From Sphingopyxis sp. (GTDB taxonomy: Bacteria; Pseudomonadota; Alphaproteobacteria; Sphingomonadales; Sphingomonadaceae), in the NCBI RefSeq assembly GCF_016793825.1, contig NZ_JAEULM010000046.1, positions 39,453 through 103,452 of the forward strand: 64,000 nucleotides of DNA, given 5' to 3'. Position 1 is the first letter of the stretch. Every line of letters begins with the position of its first letter. Below, one piece after another: positions 8,301 to 15,893 of the stretch. The notes beneath the pieces are model-generated. The model was not told where the DNA came from and did no database searches. It saw nothing but the letters and a program-made list of their open reading frames with translations. The position numbers and the translations under genes are program-made.

Positions 8301-8621
8301 ATGCCCTGGGTTTACCTGATCATCGCGGGATTGTTCGAAGTCGTCTGGGCTTTGGCCATGAAACAGTCGGAGGGCTTTACGCGCCCCGGCCCGACGGTCG
8401 TCACGCTGGTCGCGATGACCATCAGCTTTGCGCTGCTTTCGTTGTCGATGAAGGCGCTGCCGCTGGGTACCGCCTATACGATCTGGACCGGGATCGGGGC
8501 GGTCGGGGCCTTTCTGGTAGGAATTGCCGTGCTCGGCGAACCGGCGGGCGGCGTGCGCATTCTTGCCGCGTTGCTGATCGTCGCGGGCCTTGTGCTGATG
8601 AAGCTCTCCTCGCCGGCCTGA
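8301..8621 (+). CDS. gdx: SMR-family guanidinium exporter (Gdx/SugE type)
   Basis: This 106-residue four-helix protein belongs to the small multidrug resistance family. The residues that separate guanidinium exporters from EmrE-type drug pumps are in register with Gdx proteins: G10, the central E13, W16, S42, Y59 and W62. It is therefore expected to exchange guanidinium for protons as an antiparallel dual-topology dimer in the inner membrane. A strong GAGGAGG ribosome binding site lies 5 bases before the ATG, downstream of a candidate guanidine riboswitch. The gene is placed between tRNA-Trp and secE, an unusual position for it. Confidence 0.88.
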   Translation: MPWVYLIIAGLFEVVWALAMKQSEGFTRPGPTVVTLVAMTISFALLSLSMKALPLGTAYTIWTGIGAVGAFLVGIAVLGEPAGGVRILAALLIVAGLVLMKLSSPA

Positions 8622-8828
8622 CCGCGGCGCCTGCTGCAATCGCTTGCCAAGGTGCGGAGGCCCGTTTAAAGGCCGCATCATTCGGACAGATGCGCCGTTT
8701 TCCTTCCGCCTTTCGCCGACATGCTCGGGGAGGGTGGGCGGACTATTGCCCGAAGCGTGCTTGACGCGCGGAGGGCGGCAACCCATCTGGCCCGGATCAT
8801 TGGACGTTTGAAGGACAGGACGCGCGAT

Positions 8829-9026
8829 ATGGCCAAGCCCAAAATTGGCGAATTCGTCAACCAGGTGAAGACCGAGGCTACCAAGATCGTGTGGCCTTCG
8901 AGCCGCGAGACGGTGCAGACCACCATCCTGGTGCTGATCATGACCACGCTCCTGGCGCTCTTCTTTTTCGGCGTCGACACGGTTTTCAAATTCATCGTCA
9001 GCTGGCTGACGTCGCTCGCGCGCTAA
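8829..9026 (+). CDS. secE: Preprotein translocase subunit SecE
   Basis: This is a 65-residue single-span SecE. The amphipathic segment FVNQVKTEATKIVWPSSRETVQTT is the conserved cytoplasmic clamp that contacts SecY, and it is followed by one membrane helix (TTILVLIMTTLLALFFFGVDTVFKF). The start is the ATG at 8829. The frame stays open upstream to 8721 but that extension is not conserved-looking. SecE stabilises SecY in the SecYEG channel. It is followed by nusG after 33 bases, the standard arrangement. Confidence 0.95.
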   Translation: MAKPKIGEFVNQVKTEATKIVWPSSRETVQTTILVLIMTTLLALFFFGVDTVFKFIVSWLTSLAR

Positions 9027-9059
9027 GCGCGGCACCGCAGGGTAAAAGGGACACGCATC

Positions 9060-9596
9060 ATGGCGCGCTGGTACATCATTCACGCCTATTCGGGCTTCGA
9101 AAACAAGGTTCGCGATTCGGTGCTGGCCGAAGCCGAACGCATGGGCCTCAGCGATTTCGTCGAGGCGGTCGAAGTGCCGGTCGAGACCGTCACCGAAGTG
9201 AAGCGCGGCAAGAAGGTGCAGGCCGAACGGAAATTCTTCCCCGGCTATGTCCTCGCCAAGCTCACGATGAGCGACGACGTCTATCACCTTGTCAAGAATA
9301 CGCCGAAGGTGACGGGTTTCCTCGGTTCGTCGGGCAAGCCGCAGGCGATCAGCGAAGCCGAAGCCGCACGCATCCTCAACAGCAAGGAAGAGGCCGCGGC
9401 GCGCCCCAAGCAGGAAATTCGCGTCGATTACGAAATCGGCGATCAGGTCAAGGTGCTGGAAGGCCCGTTCGCGAGCTTCAATGGCGTGGTCGAGGAACTC
9501 GACTTCGACAAGGCGCGCGTCAAGGTGTCGGTGTCGATCTTCGGTCGCGCGACGCCCGTCGAGCTCGATTTCGAGCAGGTCGAACGCATGAAGTGA
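9060..9596 (+). CDS. nusG: Transcription termination/antitermination protein NusG
   Basis: This 178-residue protein has the NGN domain at the N-terminus (ARWYIIHAYSGFENKV and the FFPGYVLAKLTM core) and a C-terminal KOW domain (GDQVKVLEGPFASFNGVVEELDFDKARVKV). The length is typical. NusG binds RNA polymerase to reduce pausing and links it to Rho or to the ribosome through S10. It is co-oriented with secE and almost certainly co-transcribed. The next gene is a thioesterase rather than rplK, which is not the usual order. Confidence 0.97.
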   Translation: MARWYIIHAYSGFENKVRDSVLAEAERMGLSDFVEAVEVPVETVTEVKRGKKVQAERKFFPGYVLAKLTMSDDVYHLVKNTPKVTGFLGSSGKPQAISEAEAARILNSKEEAAARPKQEIRVDYEIGDQVKVLEGPFASFNGVVEELDFDKARVKVSVSIFGRATPVELDFEQVERMK

Positions 9597-9636
9597 CGGT
9601 CATCGGCCGCCACCAGTCAACGGATCGGATGATGTC

Positions 9637-10575
9637 ATGAGCCTGACTCCCGACGAGATTCAGGCCCGCGTCGATCGCGCACGCGAAATCCAGTCGGCCT
9701 TTTCGCCCGAGAAGGTCGTCGCGGCGGTGACGCGCCTGTTCGACCTGGAGCGCGTGCCGGGTCTGGAAGACGAATTCACCTTTCCCGCCTTCAACAAGCC
9801 TACGCGGCAACGCATCTTTGGCGGGCAGGTGATCGCGCAGGCGCTCGTCGCGGCAGCACGCACCGTCGATCCGGCCAAGACCGCGCATTCGCTCCACGCC
9901 TATTTCCTGCGCGGCGGCGACGAGGCAAAGCCGCTCCATTTCCGTGTTCACCGCGATTTCGATGGCCGCAGCTTCGCGAACCGCCGCGTTGTCGTCCGGC
10001 AGGATGGCAAGGTGATCTTCAACCTTACCGCCTCGTTCCACGCGCCCGAGCCCGGCGCCGCGCATCAGGCGCCGATGCCCGATGTGCTGCCGCCTGAGGA
10101 GTGCGCCGAGTTCGTCGAGAATCTGGCCGCGGACCCCAATGTCAGCGACGCGCAGCTCGACCGAATGGCGCGGCTTCGCCCCTTCGAGATCCGCAGCTTT
10201 CGTCCCTCGTCGGTCGAAAAGGGAACGACGCATTATCAATGGTATCGGCTGGCCGCACCGATCGGCGACGATCCGCTGCTTCACCGCGCTTTCCTCGCCT
10301 ATGCGTCGGACATGGGGCTCCTGTCCTCTTCGCTGCTGCCGCATGGCTTTACCTGGTCGACACCGGGATTGTTCTCGACCAGCCTCGACCATGCGATGTG
10401 GTTTCACGACGACGTGCGCGCCGATCAATGGTTCGTCTATGTGATGGACAGCGACTGGACCGGCGCCAGCCGCGGGATCAATCGCGGCCTGGTCTATCGG
10501 CAGGACGGCACGCTGATCGCCTCGGCGATGCAGGAAGGGTTGCTGCGCATCACCCGGCCCGAGGGCGACGCATAA
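9637..10575 (+). CDS. tesB: Acyl-CoA thioesterase II
   Basis: This 312-residue protein contains two fused hotdog domains, as in TesB. The N-terminal half contains RIFGGQVIAQALVAA and SLHAYFLRGGD. The C-terminal half contains STPGLFSTSLDHAMWFH and the region around WTGASRGINRGLVYRQDG, where the catalytic Asp/Thr/Gln set of this family lies. It hydrolyses medium- to long-chain acyl-CoA to free acid and CoA in the cytoplasm. It sits between nusG and rplK on the same strand, 40 bases after nusG, and so is probably carried on the translation-related transcript or on a promoter of its own. Confidence 0.92.
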   Translation: MSLTPDEIQARVDRAREIQSAFSPEKVVAAVTRLFDLERVPGLEDEFTFPAFNKPTRQRIFGGQVIAQALVAAARTVDPAKTAHSLHAYFLRGGDEAKPLHFRVHRDFDGRSFANRRVVVRQDGKVIFNLTASFHAPEPGAAHQAPMPDVLPPEECAEFVENLAADPNVSDAQLDRMARLRPFEIRSFRPSSVEKGTTHYQWYRLAAPIGDDPLLHRAFLAYASDMGLLSSSLLPHGFTWSTPGLFSTSLDHAMWFHDDVRADQWFVYVMDSDWTGASRGINRGLVYRQDGTLIASAMQEGLLRITRPEGDA

Positions 10576-10647
10576 GGCTTGTTTTCTGCGACGTTTGCGG
10601 CTAGTGGCGCCGCTTCGCGTCAGACACGGACGTGATTCCGCGCGGGA

Positions 10648-10667
10648 GGAAGGGGTGATGCCCTTCC
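10648..10667 (+). promoter_or_regulatory. Stem-loop in the rplK leader
   Basis: A perfect 7-bp hairpin GGAAGGG / CCCTTCC with loop GTGATG lies about 60 bases upstream of rplK. Ribosomal protein L1 commonly represses the rplK-rplA transcript by binding a leader structure, so this is a candidate. It does not clearly match the known L1 target, and it could also be the end signal of tesB (no T-tract follows). Confidence 0.35.
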
Positions 10668-10728
10668 GTTCGACCGCTTATTTTGAGTCCCGGATCGGTC
10701 CGGGGCAACAGAAAGACAGGAGGCCATC

Positions 10729-11160
10729 ATGGCTAAGAAGATCAGCGGCTACATCAAGCTGCAGGTGCCCGCCGGCACCGCCAACCCGTCGCCGCCGCTT
10801 GGGCCGGCGCTTGGTCAGCGCGGCGTCAACATCATGGAATTCTGCAAGGCGTTCAACGCCGCGACCGACGGCCTCGAAAAGGGTCAGCCGACCCCGACGA
10901 TCATCACCGTCTTCGCCGACAAGAGCTTTTCCTTCATCACCAAGACGCCCCCGGCGACTTATCTGATCAAGAAGGCCGCGAACCTGAAATCGGGTTCGAA
11001 GGAGCCCGGCAAGATCAGCGGCGGCAAGATCGCCCGTTCGAAGCTGACCGAAATCGCCGAGATCAAGATGAAGGATCTCAATGCGAACGACCTGGAACAG
11101 GCAACGAAGATCATCGAGGGCAGCGCCCGTTCGATGGGCCTCGAAGTGACGGAGGGCTGA
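10729..11160 (+). CDS. rplK: 50S ribosomal protein L11
   Basis: This 143-residue protein has standard L11 length and landmarks: [35 protein letters not shown] at the N-terminus, the linker [17 protein letters not shown], and a C-terminal rRNA-binding domain with [32 protein letters not shown]. It binds the GTPase centre of 23S rRNA and supports translation factor function. An AGGAGG ribosome binding site precedes it. rplA follows after only 4 bases, so the two are one operon. Confidence 0.98.
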   Translation: MAKKISGYIKLQVPAGTANPSPPLGPALGQRGVNIMEFCKAFNAATDGLEKGQPTPTIITVFADKSFSFITKTPPATYLIKKAANLKSGSKEPGKISGGKIARSKLTEIAEIKMKDLNANDLEQATKIIEGSARSMGLEVTEG

Positions 11161-11164
11161 CCCC

Positions 11165-11863
11165 ATGGCAAAGCTGACCAAGAAGCAGAAGGCCCTTGAG
11201 GGCAAGGTCGACGCGCTGAAGCTGCACGGCGTTGACGAAGCGATCAAGACGGTGCGCGAACTGGCCTCGGCCAAGTTCGACGAAACGCTGGAAATCGCGA
11301 TGAACCTGGGCGTCGACCCGCGTCATGCCGACCAGATGGTCCGCGGCGTCGTCACGCTGCCCGCCGGCACCGGCAAGGACGTCAAGGTTGCGGTGTTCGC
11401 GCGCGGCGACAACGTCGACAAGGCGCTGGCCGCCGGCGCCGACAAGGTCGGTGCGGAAGACCTGATGGAAGACATGCTCGCGGGCAACCTCGACTATGGC
11501 CGCGTCATCGCGACGCCGGACATGATGGGCATCGTCGGCCGCCTCGGCAAGACGCTGGGTCCGAAGGGCCTGATGCCGAACCCGAAGCTGGGCACCGTCA
11601 CCCCGAACGTCGCCGAAGCGGTCAAGGCAGCCAAGGGCGGCCAGATCGAATTCCGCGTCGAAAAGGTCGGCATCATCCACGCCGGTATCGGCAAGCTGTC
11701 GTTCGGCGAGGAGAAGCTCCGCCAGAACTTTGATGCGTTCGTCGATGCGATCGTCAAGGCCAAGCCGGCCGGCGCGAAGGGCAAATATGTCCGCAAGATC
11801 GCGCTGTCGTCGTCGATGGGTCCGGGTGTCAAGGTCGACACGGCGGACGTCGCCGGCGCCTGA
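11165..11863 (+). CDS. rplA: 50S ribosomal protein L1
   Basis: This 232-residue protein is a full-length L1. It contains the conserved [24 protein letters not shown] segment, the domain II sequence [28 protein letters not shown], and the C-terminal [21 protein letters not shown]. It forms the mobile L1 stalk and usually represses its own rplK-rplA message. The gene is followed by a strong terminator and then unrelated genes; rplJ, rplL and rpoBC are not present downstream in this window. Confidence 0.98.
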   Translation: MAKLTKKQKALEGKVDALKLHGVDEAIKTVRELASAKFDETLEIAMNLGVDPRHADQMVRGVVTLPAGTGKDVKVAVFARGDNVDKALAAGADKVGAEDLMEDMLAGNLDYGRVIATPDMMGIVGRLGKTLGPKGLMPNPKLGTVTPNVAEAVKAAKGGQIEFRVEKVGIIHAGIGKLSFGEEKLRQNFDAFVDAIVKAKPAGAKGKYVRKIALSSSMGPGVKVDTADVAGA

Positions 11864-11885
11864 TTTCAGGCACGATGAGTTAGGG

Positions 11886-11916
11886 AAGGGCCGGGGGAAA
11901 CTCCGGCCCTTTTCTT
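11886..11916 (+). terminator. Rho-independent terminator of the rplKA operon
   Basis: A GC-rich hairpin (AAGGGCCGG paired with CCGGCCCTT around a GGGAAACT loop) is followed directly by TTTTCTT. It starts 22 bases after the rplA stop codon and is the clearest intrinsic terminator in the window. Confidence 0.9.
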
Positions 11917-11995
11917 ATGGGTAATGGCGGCTTTTCGGGTGGAGGGCGGACGTTTTGCGTCTCATTTCCGAGCCACGAAAGCTTTCCGAAGCAGA

Positions 11996-12487
11996 TTAAT
12001 GGCCCGTAGCGGGATATTGCATCTTCACCTGCGTCCAGCACAGCCCAGCCGTCCTTCTTCTGGACGAGTTGGCTATCCGCCGGACGCACTGCCTAATGAA
12101 TGTGGATGTAAATCCGCAGTCGATGGCAATAACCTTCAGAGGTTCTAGTTCTTCAGGAGGACCGAATGCCAAGCTACTTGCAGGGCTGTTGCTTGCCACT
12201 GTGCCTGGCTCTAGATTGCAAACCTCGGAATGGGACTGATAAACATCTATCACCGAAATTCGCGACGCGAGAGTGAGAACGCGATCAGAAAATTCCTCAA
12301 TAGCCTGCTCGCTGATATCTCCGGGTGCCAGCAAGCGAACCACCTGCTCTTCACCTGATTGCCCGCGACAAGTTTCCTTCCAACCCTTATCGGTCGCTAG
12401 TGCCTCAATAGCGCGAATTTGAGGCGGTATGCCTGACGCTTCCAAGCCATCCGGCGAAATAGCACCAGGCATCAAAAGGTGTAACAT
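11996..12487 (-). CDS. Low-GC orphan ORF of unknown function, possibly frameshifted
   Basis: This 163-residue frame has an acidic, protein-like composition (for example SEQAIEEFSDRVLTLASRISVIDVYQSH) but no family I recognise. Base composition is clearly lower in GC than the surrounding genes, and codon use differs, which suggests recent acquisition. Near its 3' end (about 12080-12095) the sequence stops looking natural (QCVRRIANSSRRRTAG). An adjacent frame then continues convincingly (VQKKDGWAVLDAGEDAISRYGP) down to 11880, running through the rplA terminator. A single-base frameshift, or a sequencing error, would explain this. No other gene is seen between the rplA terminator (11916) and 12569. 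Confidence 0.5.
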   Translation of the reverse strand: MLHLLMPGAISPDGLEASGIPPQIRAIEALATDKGWKETCRGQSGEEQVVRLLAPGDISEQAIEEFSDRVLTLASRISVIDVYQSHSEVCNLEPGTVASNSPASSLAFGPPEELEPLKVIAIDCGFTSTFIRQCVRRIANSSRRRTAGLCWTQVKMQYPATGH

Positions 12488-12569
12488 AGCGAGAGAGGAC
12501 CCCCCGATAGATACGTCCGCTACCGGTCGTCAGCCGGCGCCGCGTAGTCGTAACGACCGTGAGAGGTGG

Positions 12570-13172
12570 TCAGGCCAGCGCCTCTTCCACCTGATCGAGC
12601 CGGTCCTTGCCGAAGAACATCTCGTCCCCGACGAAGAAGGTCGGGATGCCGAACACGCCGCGCGCGACGGCGGCTTCGGTGTTGGCGACCAGCTTTGCCT
12701 TGATATCGGCCTCCTGCGTCCGCGCAAGGAGGGCTGGGCCGTCGAAGCCGTTGGCCGAGAGGTAGGTCACGATCACGTCGGGATCGTCCATCTTCAGCCC
12801 GTCTTCCCACATCGCCCGGTTCACGACTTCGACATAGTCATCGAGTGTGCCTTCGTCCCCGGCGACGATCGCGCCGCGCATGATGGTCAGCGTGTTGACC
12901 GGGAAATGCGGGTTGAGGCGGAATCTGGAGAGGCCGTGCTTCTCGATAAAACGCCGCATCTCAAGATGTTCGTAGGCGAGTTTGGCTGGCGCTTCGGCAT
13001 ATTGCACCATGGGCGCCTTGTTCCCCGTCGCTTTGAAAATGCCGCCGAGCAGGCATGGCGTGACGACGAGATCGGCGCCGGTGCGATCGAGCAATTCAGG
13101 CAACACCTTCAACGTCAGATAGGCATTGGGGCTACCGAAATCGAAAATCAGTTCGAGGGTCTTGCTCACCAT
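12570..13172 (-). CDS. 2-hydroxychromene-2-carboxylate isomerase family protein (DsbA/GST-kappa fold)
   Basis: This 200-residue thioredoxin-like protein begins LELIFDFGSPNAYLTLKVLPELLDR, with serine in the position of the first active-site cysteine, as in 2-hydroxychromene-2-carboxylate isomerases and kappa-class GSTs. The C-terminal GVFGIPTFFVGDEMFFGKDRLDQVEEAL provides the cis-proline loop. Characterised members act with glutathione in naphthalene and related aromatic catabolism. The exact substrate here is unknown. It overlaps the 3' end of the upstream SDR gene by 7 bases, so the two are co-transcribed. The start ATG at 13172 was chosen because the extra upstream residues do not fit the fold. 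Confidence 0.85.
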   Translation of the reverse strand: MVSKTLELIFDFGSPNAYLTLKVLPELLDRTGADLVVTPCLLGGIFKATGNKAPMVQYAEAPAKLAYEHLEMRRFIEKHGLSRFRLNPHFPVNTLTIMRGAIVAGDEGTLDDYVEVVNRAMWEDGLKMDDPDVIVTYLSANGFDGPALLARTQEADIKAKLVANTEAAVARGVFGIPTFFVGDEMFFGKDRLDQVEEALA

Positions 13173-13897
13173 TTCTCTCCCCAAGGACGAAGGTCGAGTT
13201 CGTGCGTCCACGCGCTTTTGGGTTGTTTGTGGAGCATGACATAATTGGCGGCGATCGCCGCGGGGTTGAGGATCAGGTCCTGCACCTTCGCGTTGTCGAA
13301 ATCGGGATGGCGACCCTTGATGAAGTCGGTGTCGATCGCGCCATCGATGACCGTATGCGCGACGTGGATGCCCTGTGGCCCCAACTCGCGCGCCATCGAC
13401 TGTGCCAGCATCCGGAGCGCGCCCTTGGCGCCCGAAAAGGCGGCAAAACCCGATCCGCCGCGCAGGCTGGCGGTTGCGCCGGTGAAGAGGATCGTGCCGC
13501 GTCCGCGCGGGATCATCCGCTTTGCCGCCTCGCGCCCCATCAGGAAGCCGCCAAGGCAGGCCATCTCCCAGACCTTGGTATAGACGCGCACCGTCGTCTC
13601 GCTGATTGGAAAGTTTACATTGGCGCCGATGTTGAACACCGCGACTTCGACCGGGCCGACTTCGACCTCGATCCGGTCGAACAGCGCGATCATCGCCTCT
13701 TCGTCGCGGGCGTCGGCCGGGAAGGCGCGCGCCTGATGCCCGTCGTCACGGATCGATTGCGCCAGCGCTTCGAGTGCATCGGTGTTGCGTTCGCGGCGAT
13801 TGACGCAGGCGGTAAGTCCTTCGGCGGCGAACGCGCGCGCGATTGCGCCGCCCGTGGCGTCTCCGGCTCCGATGATGACGGCTGCGGGATTGGGCAT
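13166..13897 (-). CDS. SDR-family oxidoreductase
   Basis: This 243-residue short-chain dehydrogenase begins NPAAVIIGAGDATGGAIARAFAAEG, a GxGxxxGG cofactor loop slightly different from the usual TGxxxGIG. It has the NIGAN motif in place of NNAG, and a catalytic-site segment with FTGATASLRGGSGFAAFSGAKGALR. The usual YxxxK tyrosine is replaced by phenylalanine (FSGAK), a deviation that may affect catalysis and is shared by some divergent SDRs. It is the first gene of a pair with the isomerase, divergent from an HxlR regulator that probably controls it. Confidence 0.85.
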   Translation of the reverse strand: MPNPAAVIIGAGDATGGAIARAFAAEGLTACVNRRERNTDALEALAQSIRDDGHQARAFPADARDEEAMIALFDRIEVEVGPVEVAVFNIGANVNFPISETTVRVYTKVWEMACLGGFLMGREAAKRMIPRGRGTILFTGATASLRGGSGFAAFSGAKGALRMLAQSMARELGPQGIHVAHTVIDGAIDTDFIKGRHPDFDNAKVQDLILNPAAIAANYVMLHKQPKSAWTHELDLRPWGEKW

Positions 13898-13927
13898 GGG
13901 CGACTCTACCTCTTGCGCCCGATAGTA

Positions 13928-13944
13928 ACTATGATAATCATAGT
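13928..13944. promoter_or_regulatory. Perfect palindrome, probable HxlR operator
   Basis: ACTATGATAATCATAGT is a perfect 8-bp inverted repeat around a central A. It lies in the 78-base gap between the divergent SDR (start 13897) and HxlR (start 13976) genes. HxlR-type regulators often bind such a site and control both directions. Confidence 0.65.
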
Positions 13945-13975
13945 GACAAGAGATAATTTGGCACTGAGTGGAGCG

Positions 13976-14467
13976 ATGCCCAGACGCGCGGACCTGTCGG
14001 ATACATTTTGCCCGGTCGGGCGGTCGGCCGAATTGCTTGGCGACCGCGCGGTACTGTTGATCCTGCGCGACCTGTTCTTCGGACGGCGGCGGTTCGAGGC
14101 GATCGTGGCGAACACGGGCCTTGGGCCGCAGCTCGTGTCGGCGCGGTTGAAACTCATGGAAAAGGAAGGGGTGGTCGAGCGCCATGCCTATCAGGCGCGT
14201 CCGCCGCGCCATGAATATCGGCTGACCGCGAAGGGCAAGGACCTGTTCGACGTCCTTTATGCGATGCGCAATTGGGCCGAGCGCTGGGCTTATGCCGAGG
14301 GCGAAACCGGCACGGGACCGGCCATGCGCTATATCCACCGGGCGTGCGGCACCGACGTCGGGACGTCAACCGTTTGTCCGGGATGTGGCCAGCCGCTCCG
14401 CTATGGCGATTTGAAGGGAGAGCCGTCTGCCGCGCTCAGGGCCGAGCAGGCGGCACGGGGCGGGTAG
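13976..14467 (+). CDS. HxlR-family winged-helix transcriptional regulator
   Basis: This 163-residue protein has the HxlR signature: CPVGRSAELLGDRAVLLILRDLFFGRRRFEAIVANTGLGPQLVSARLKLMEKEGVVERHAYQ, with the winged helix completed by RPPRHEYRLTAKGKDL. A C-terminal extension carries three cysteines (RACGT, CPGCGQPL) that look like half of a small zinc-ribbon. The chosen ATG at 13976 has GGAG just upstream. It is divergent from the SDR/isomerase pair across a perfect palindrome, so regulation of that pair and of itself is likely. The inducer is unknown. Confidence 0.9.
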   Translation: MPRRADLSDTFCPVGRSAELLGDRAVLLILRDLFFGRRRFEAIVANTGLGPQLVSARLKLMEKEGVVERHAYQARPPRHEYRLTAKGKDLFDVLYAMRNWAERWAYAEGETGTGPAMRYIHRACGTDVGTSTVCPGCGQPLRYGDLKGEPSAALRAEQAARGG

Positions 14468-14478
14468 GACATTCCCAT

Positions 14479-14506
14479 CGTCATCCCCGCCCTTGCCGGG
14501 ATGACG
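14479..14506. repeat. Intergenic inverted repeat between convergent genes
   Basis: CGTCATCCC and GGGATGACG flank a 10-base loop between the stops of the HxlR gene and clpS. It is the core of a GTCATCCC-type dispersed palindrome common in sphingomonad intergenic regions and may act as a bidirectional terminator. Confidence 0.65.
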
Positions 14507-14519
14507 GATTGAAGGGAGG

Positions 14520-14936
14520 TTAGGCCTTCTCGAGCGTGCACTGCAGCGGGTGCTGGTTCTGCCGCGCGGCATCCATCACCTGATTCACCTTGGTTTCGGC
14601 AACTTCATAGCTGAACACGCCGCACACTCCTACGCCCTGCTGGTGAACGTGGAGCATCACCTGGGTCGCCTGTTCGATGTCCATGTTGAAGAAGCGCTGC
14701 AATACCATCACGACGAATTCCATCGGGGTATAGTCGTCGTTGAGCAGCAGCACCTTGTACATCGACGGCTTCTTGGGCTTTGCGCGCGTGCGCGTCGCAA
14801 TGCCGACGCCCGGCGTACCGGACGCATCGTCATCCTTGCCCGCCGTTATGCGGACGACATGGGGGATCGAAGCGGGAAGCATCATCATAGGGAATATCGC
14901 AAGCCGGAACGGAATCGCAAGAGGGCGAGAAGGCAT
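14520..14936 (-). CDS. clpS: ATP-dependent Clp protease adaptor ClpS
   Basis: This 138-residue protein contains the ClpS core: [79 protein letters not shown]. The [10 protein letters not shown] segment and the following helices form the N-degron pocket that delivers substrates to ClpA. clpA itself is not in the window. The N-terminal 35 residues are poorly conserved and the start is uncertain; in-frame ATGs at residues 17-19 are alternatives. Confidence 0.93.
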   Translation of the reverse strand: MPSRPLAIPFRLAIFPMMMLPASIPHVVRITAGKDDDASGTPGVGIATRTRAKPKKPSMYKVLLLNDDYTPMEFVVMVLQRFFNMDIEQATQVMLHVHQQGVGVCGVFSYEVAETKVNQVMDAARQNQHPLQCTLEKA

Positions 14937-15032
14937 TAACCCCCTTTTCGTTGCCCGCCCACGACCGGAAGCGCGCGCCGCCGAAAATATGGGGGTTGGG
15001 CAGGCTTTTGGGAGAGGTCCCGAAAAGCAAGA

Positions 15033-15061
15033 ACCGCCCGCTTCCGGTGGAAGCGAGCGGT
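15033..15061 (-). terminator. Probable terminator of the phasin gene
   Basis: A 12-bp stem with one mismatch (arms 15033-15045 and 15049-15061, 3-base loop) lies about 65 bases past the phasin stop. On the minus strand it is followed by TTCTTGCTTTT. The rest of 14937-15125 holds no gene that I can support. Confidence 0.6.
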
Positions 15062-15125
15062 CTTGTGGGTGTCGGCGCGGATTGGGAGAGGAGGGGAGGT
15101 CCGCGCCAACGGGAAGGTGAGGGCC

Positions 15126-15878
15126 TTAGGCAGCCTTCAGCTTCGAGGTGATGACCGAAACGCGGTTCGAGATCGGCGCGAAGCTGTCGTTCGTCAGCTT
15201 GACGACGAGTTCGCTGGTTTTCGAGGTCTGCGCAACGGCGGCGTCAAACGCCTTCTTGCTGTTTTCGGCATAGAGCTTGAAGAAATCGGCCGGGGTCTTG
15301 ACGGCGGTGTAGCCCTTCAGCGCGGCCGAGGTGTCTTCGAAGCTCTTGCGAGCGAAGGCGACGCCTTCCTGACCGAGGGTTTCGAGGCCCTTGGCAGCGA
15401 TCTTGCCGGCTTCGACGAGCGCTTCGACGTTCGCCTTGTTGAATTCGACGGCTTCTTCAGCAAGCTTGCTCGACTTGGCGAAGGCGTCCTTCGAACGCTC
15501 CTGGAAATCGGCGGTCAGCGCTTCGGCGCGGGTCTTGGCTTCGTCAGCGAACTTCTTGACAGTGTCGTTCATGGTCTTGATTCCTTTGTTGAGGACGGCG
15601 GCCGGCTTCGGCGCTGCCTTCTTGGTGGCGGGGGCAATGGTCTTTGCGGTCGCCTTCTTCGGGGCAACCTTCTTGGCGACCGCCTTGGGAGCGGCAGCCT
15701 TTTTCGCGGCCGGCTTGGCTTTTGCCTTCACCGTCTTGATCTTTGCGGGGGCCGGAGCCTTCACTGCCGCGGGGGCAGCGATCGGGGCCTGCTCGGCGGG
15801 AGCGGCTACCGGCTTGGCAGCGGTTTCCAGCGTCGCGGCTTCGAAGGCCTTTTCGGCACTATCCATCTTTGTAGCCAT
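15126..15878 (-). CDS. phaP: Phasin family protein (PHA granule-associated)
   Basis: This 250-residue protein has a long Ala/Lys/Pro-rich N-terminal half (residues 20-95, repeats like PAAKKAAAPKAVAKK) and a C-terminal phasin domain. The domain shows DTVKKFADEAKTRAEALTADFQERSKDAFAKSSKLAEEAVEFNKANVEALVEAGKIAAKG and is predicted to be an amphipathic coiled helix. Phasins coat polyhydroxyalkanoate granules and control their size and number. The basic, histone-like tail could also contact DNA, as in some granule-segregating phasins, but that is inference. AAGGAG precedes the ATG at 15878. It lies next to phaC on the same strand, with two copies of a palindromic motif upstream. Confidence 0.88.
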   Translation of the reverse strand: MATKMDSAEKAFEAATLETAAKPVAAPAEQAPIAAPAAVKAPAPAKIKTVKAKAKPAAKKAAAPKAVAKKVAPKKATAKTIAPATKKAAPKPAAVLNKGIKTMNDTVKKFADEAKTRAEALTADFQERSKDAFAKSSKLAEEAVEFNKANVEALVEAGKIAAKGLETLGQEGVAFARKSFEDTSAALKGYTAVKTPADFFKLYAENSKKAFDAAVAQTSKTSELVVKLTNDSFAPISNRVSVITSKLKAA

Positions 15879-15893
15879 CGGAACAACTCCTTT

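Noticed and set aside
8721-8828. Upstream extension of SecE to an ATG at 8721
   Set aside because: Would add 36 non-conserved basic residues; SecE of this type begins MAKPK.
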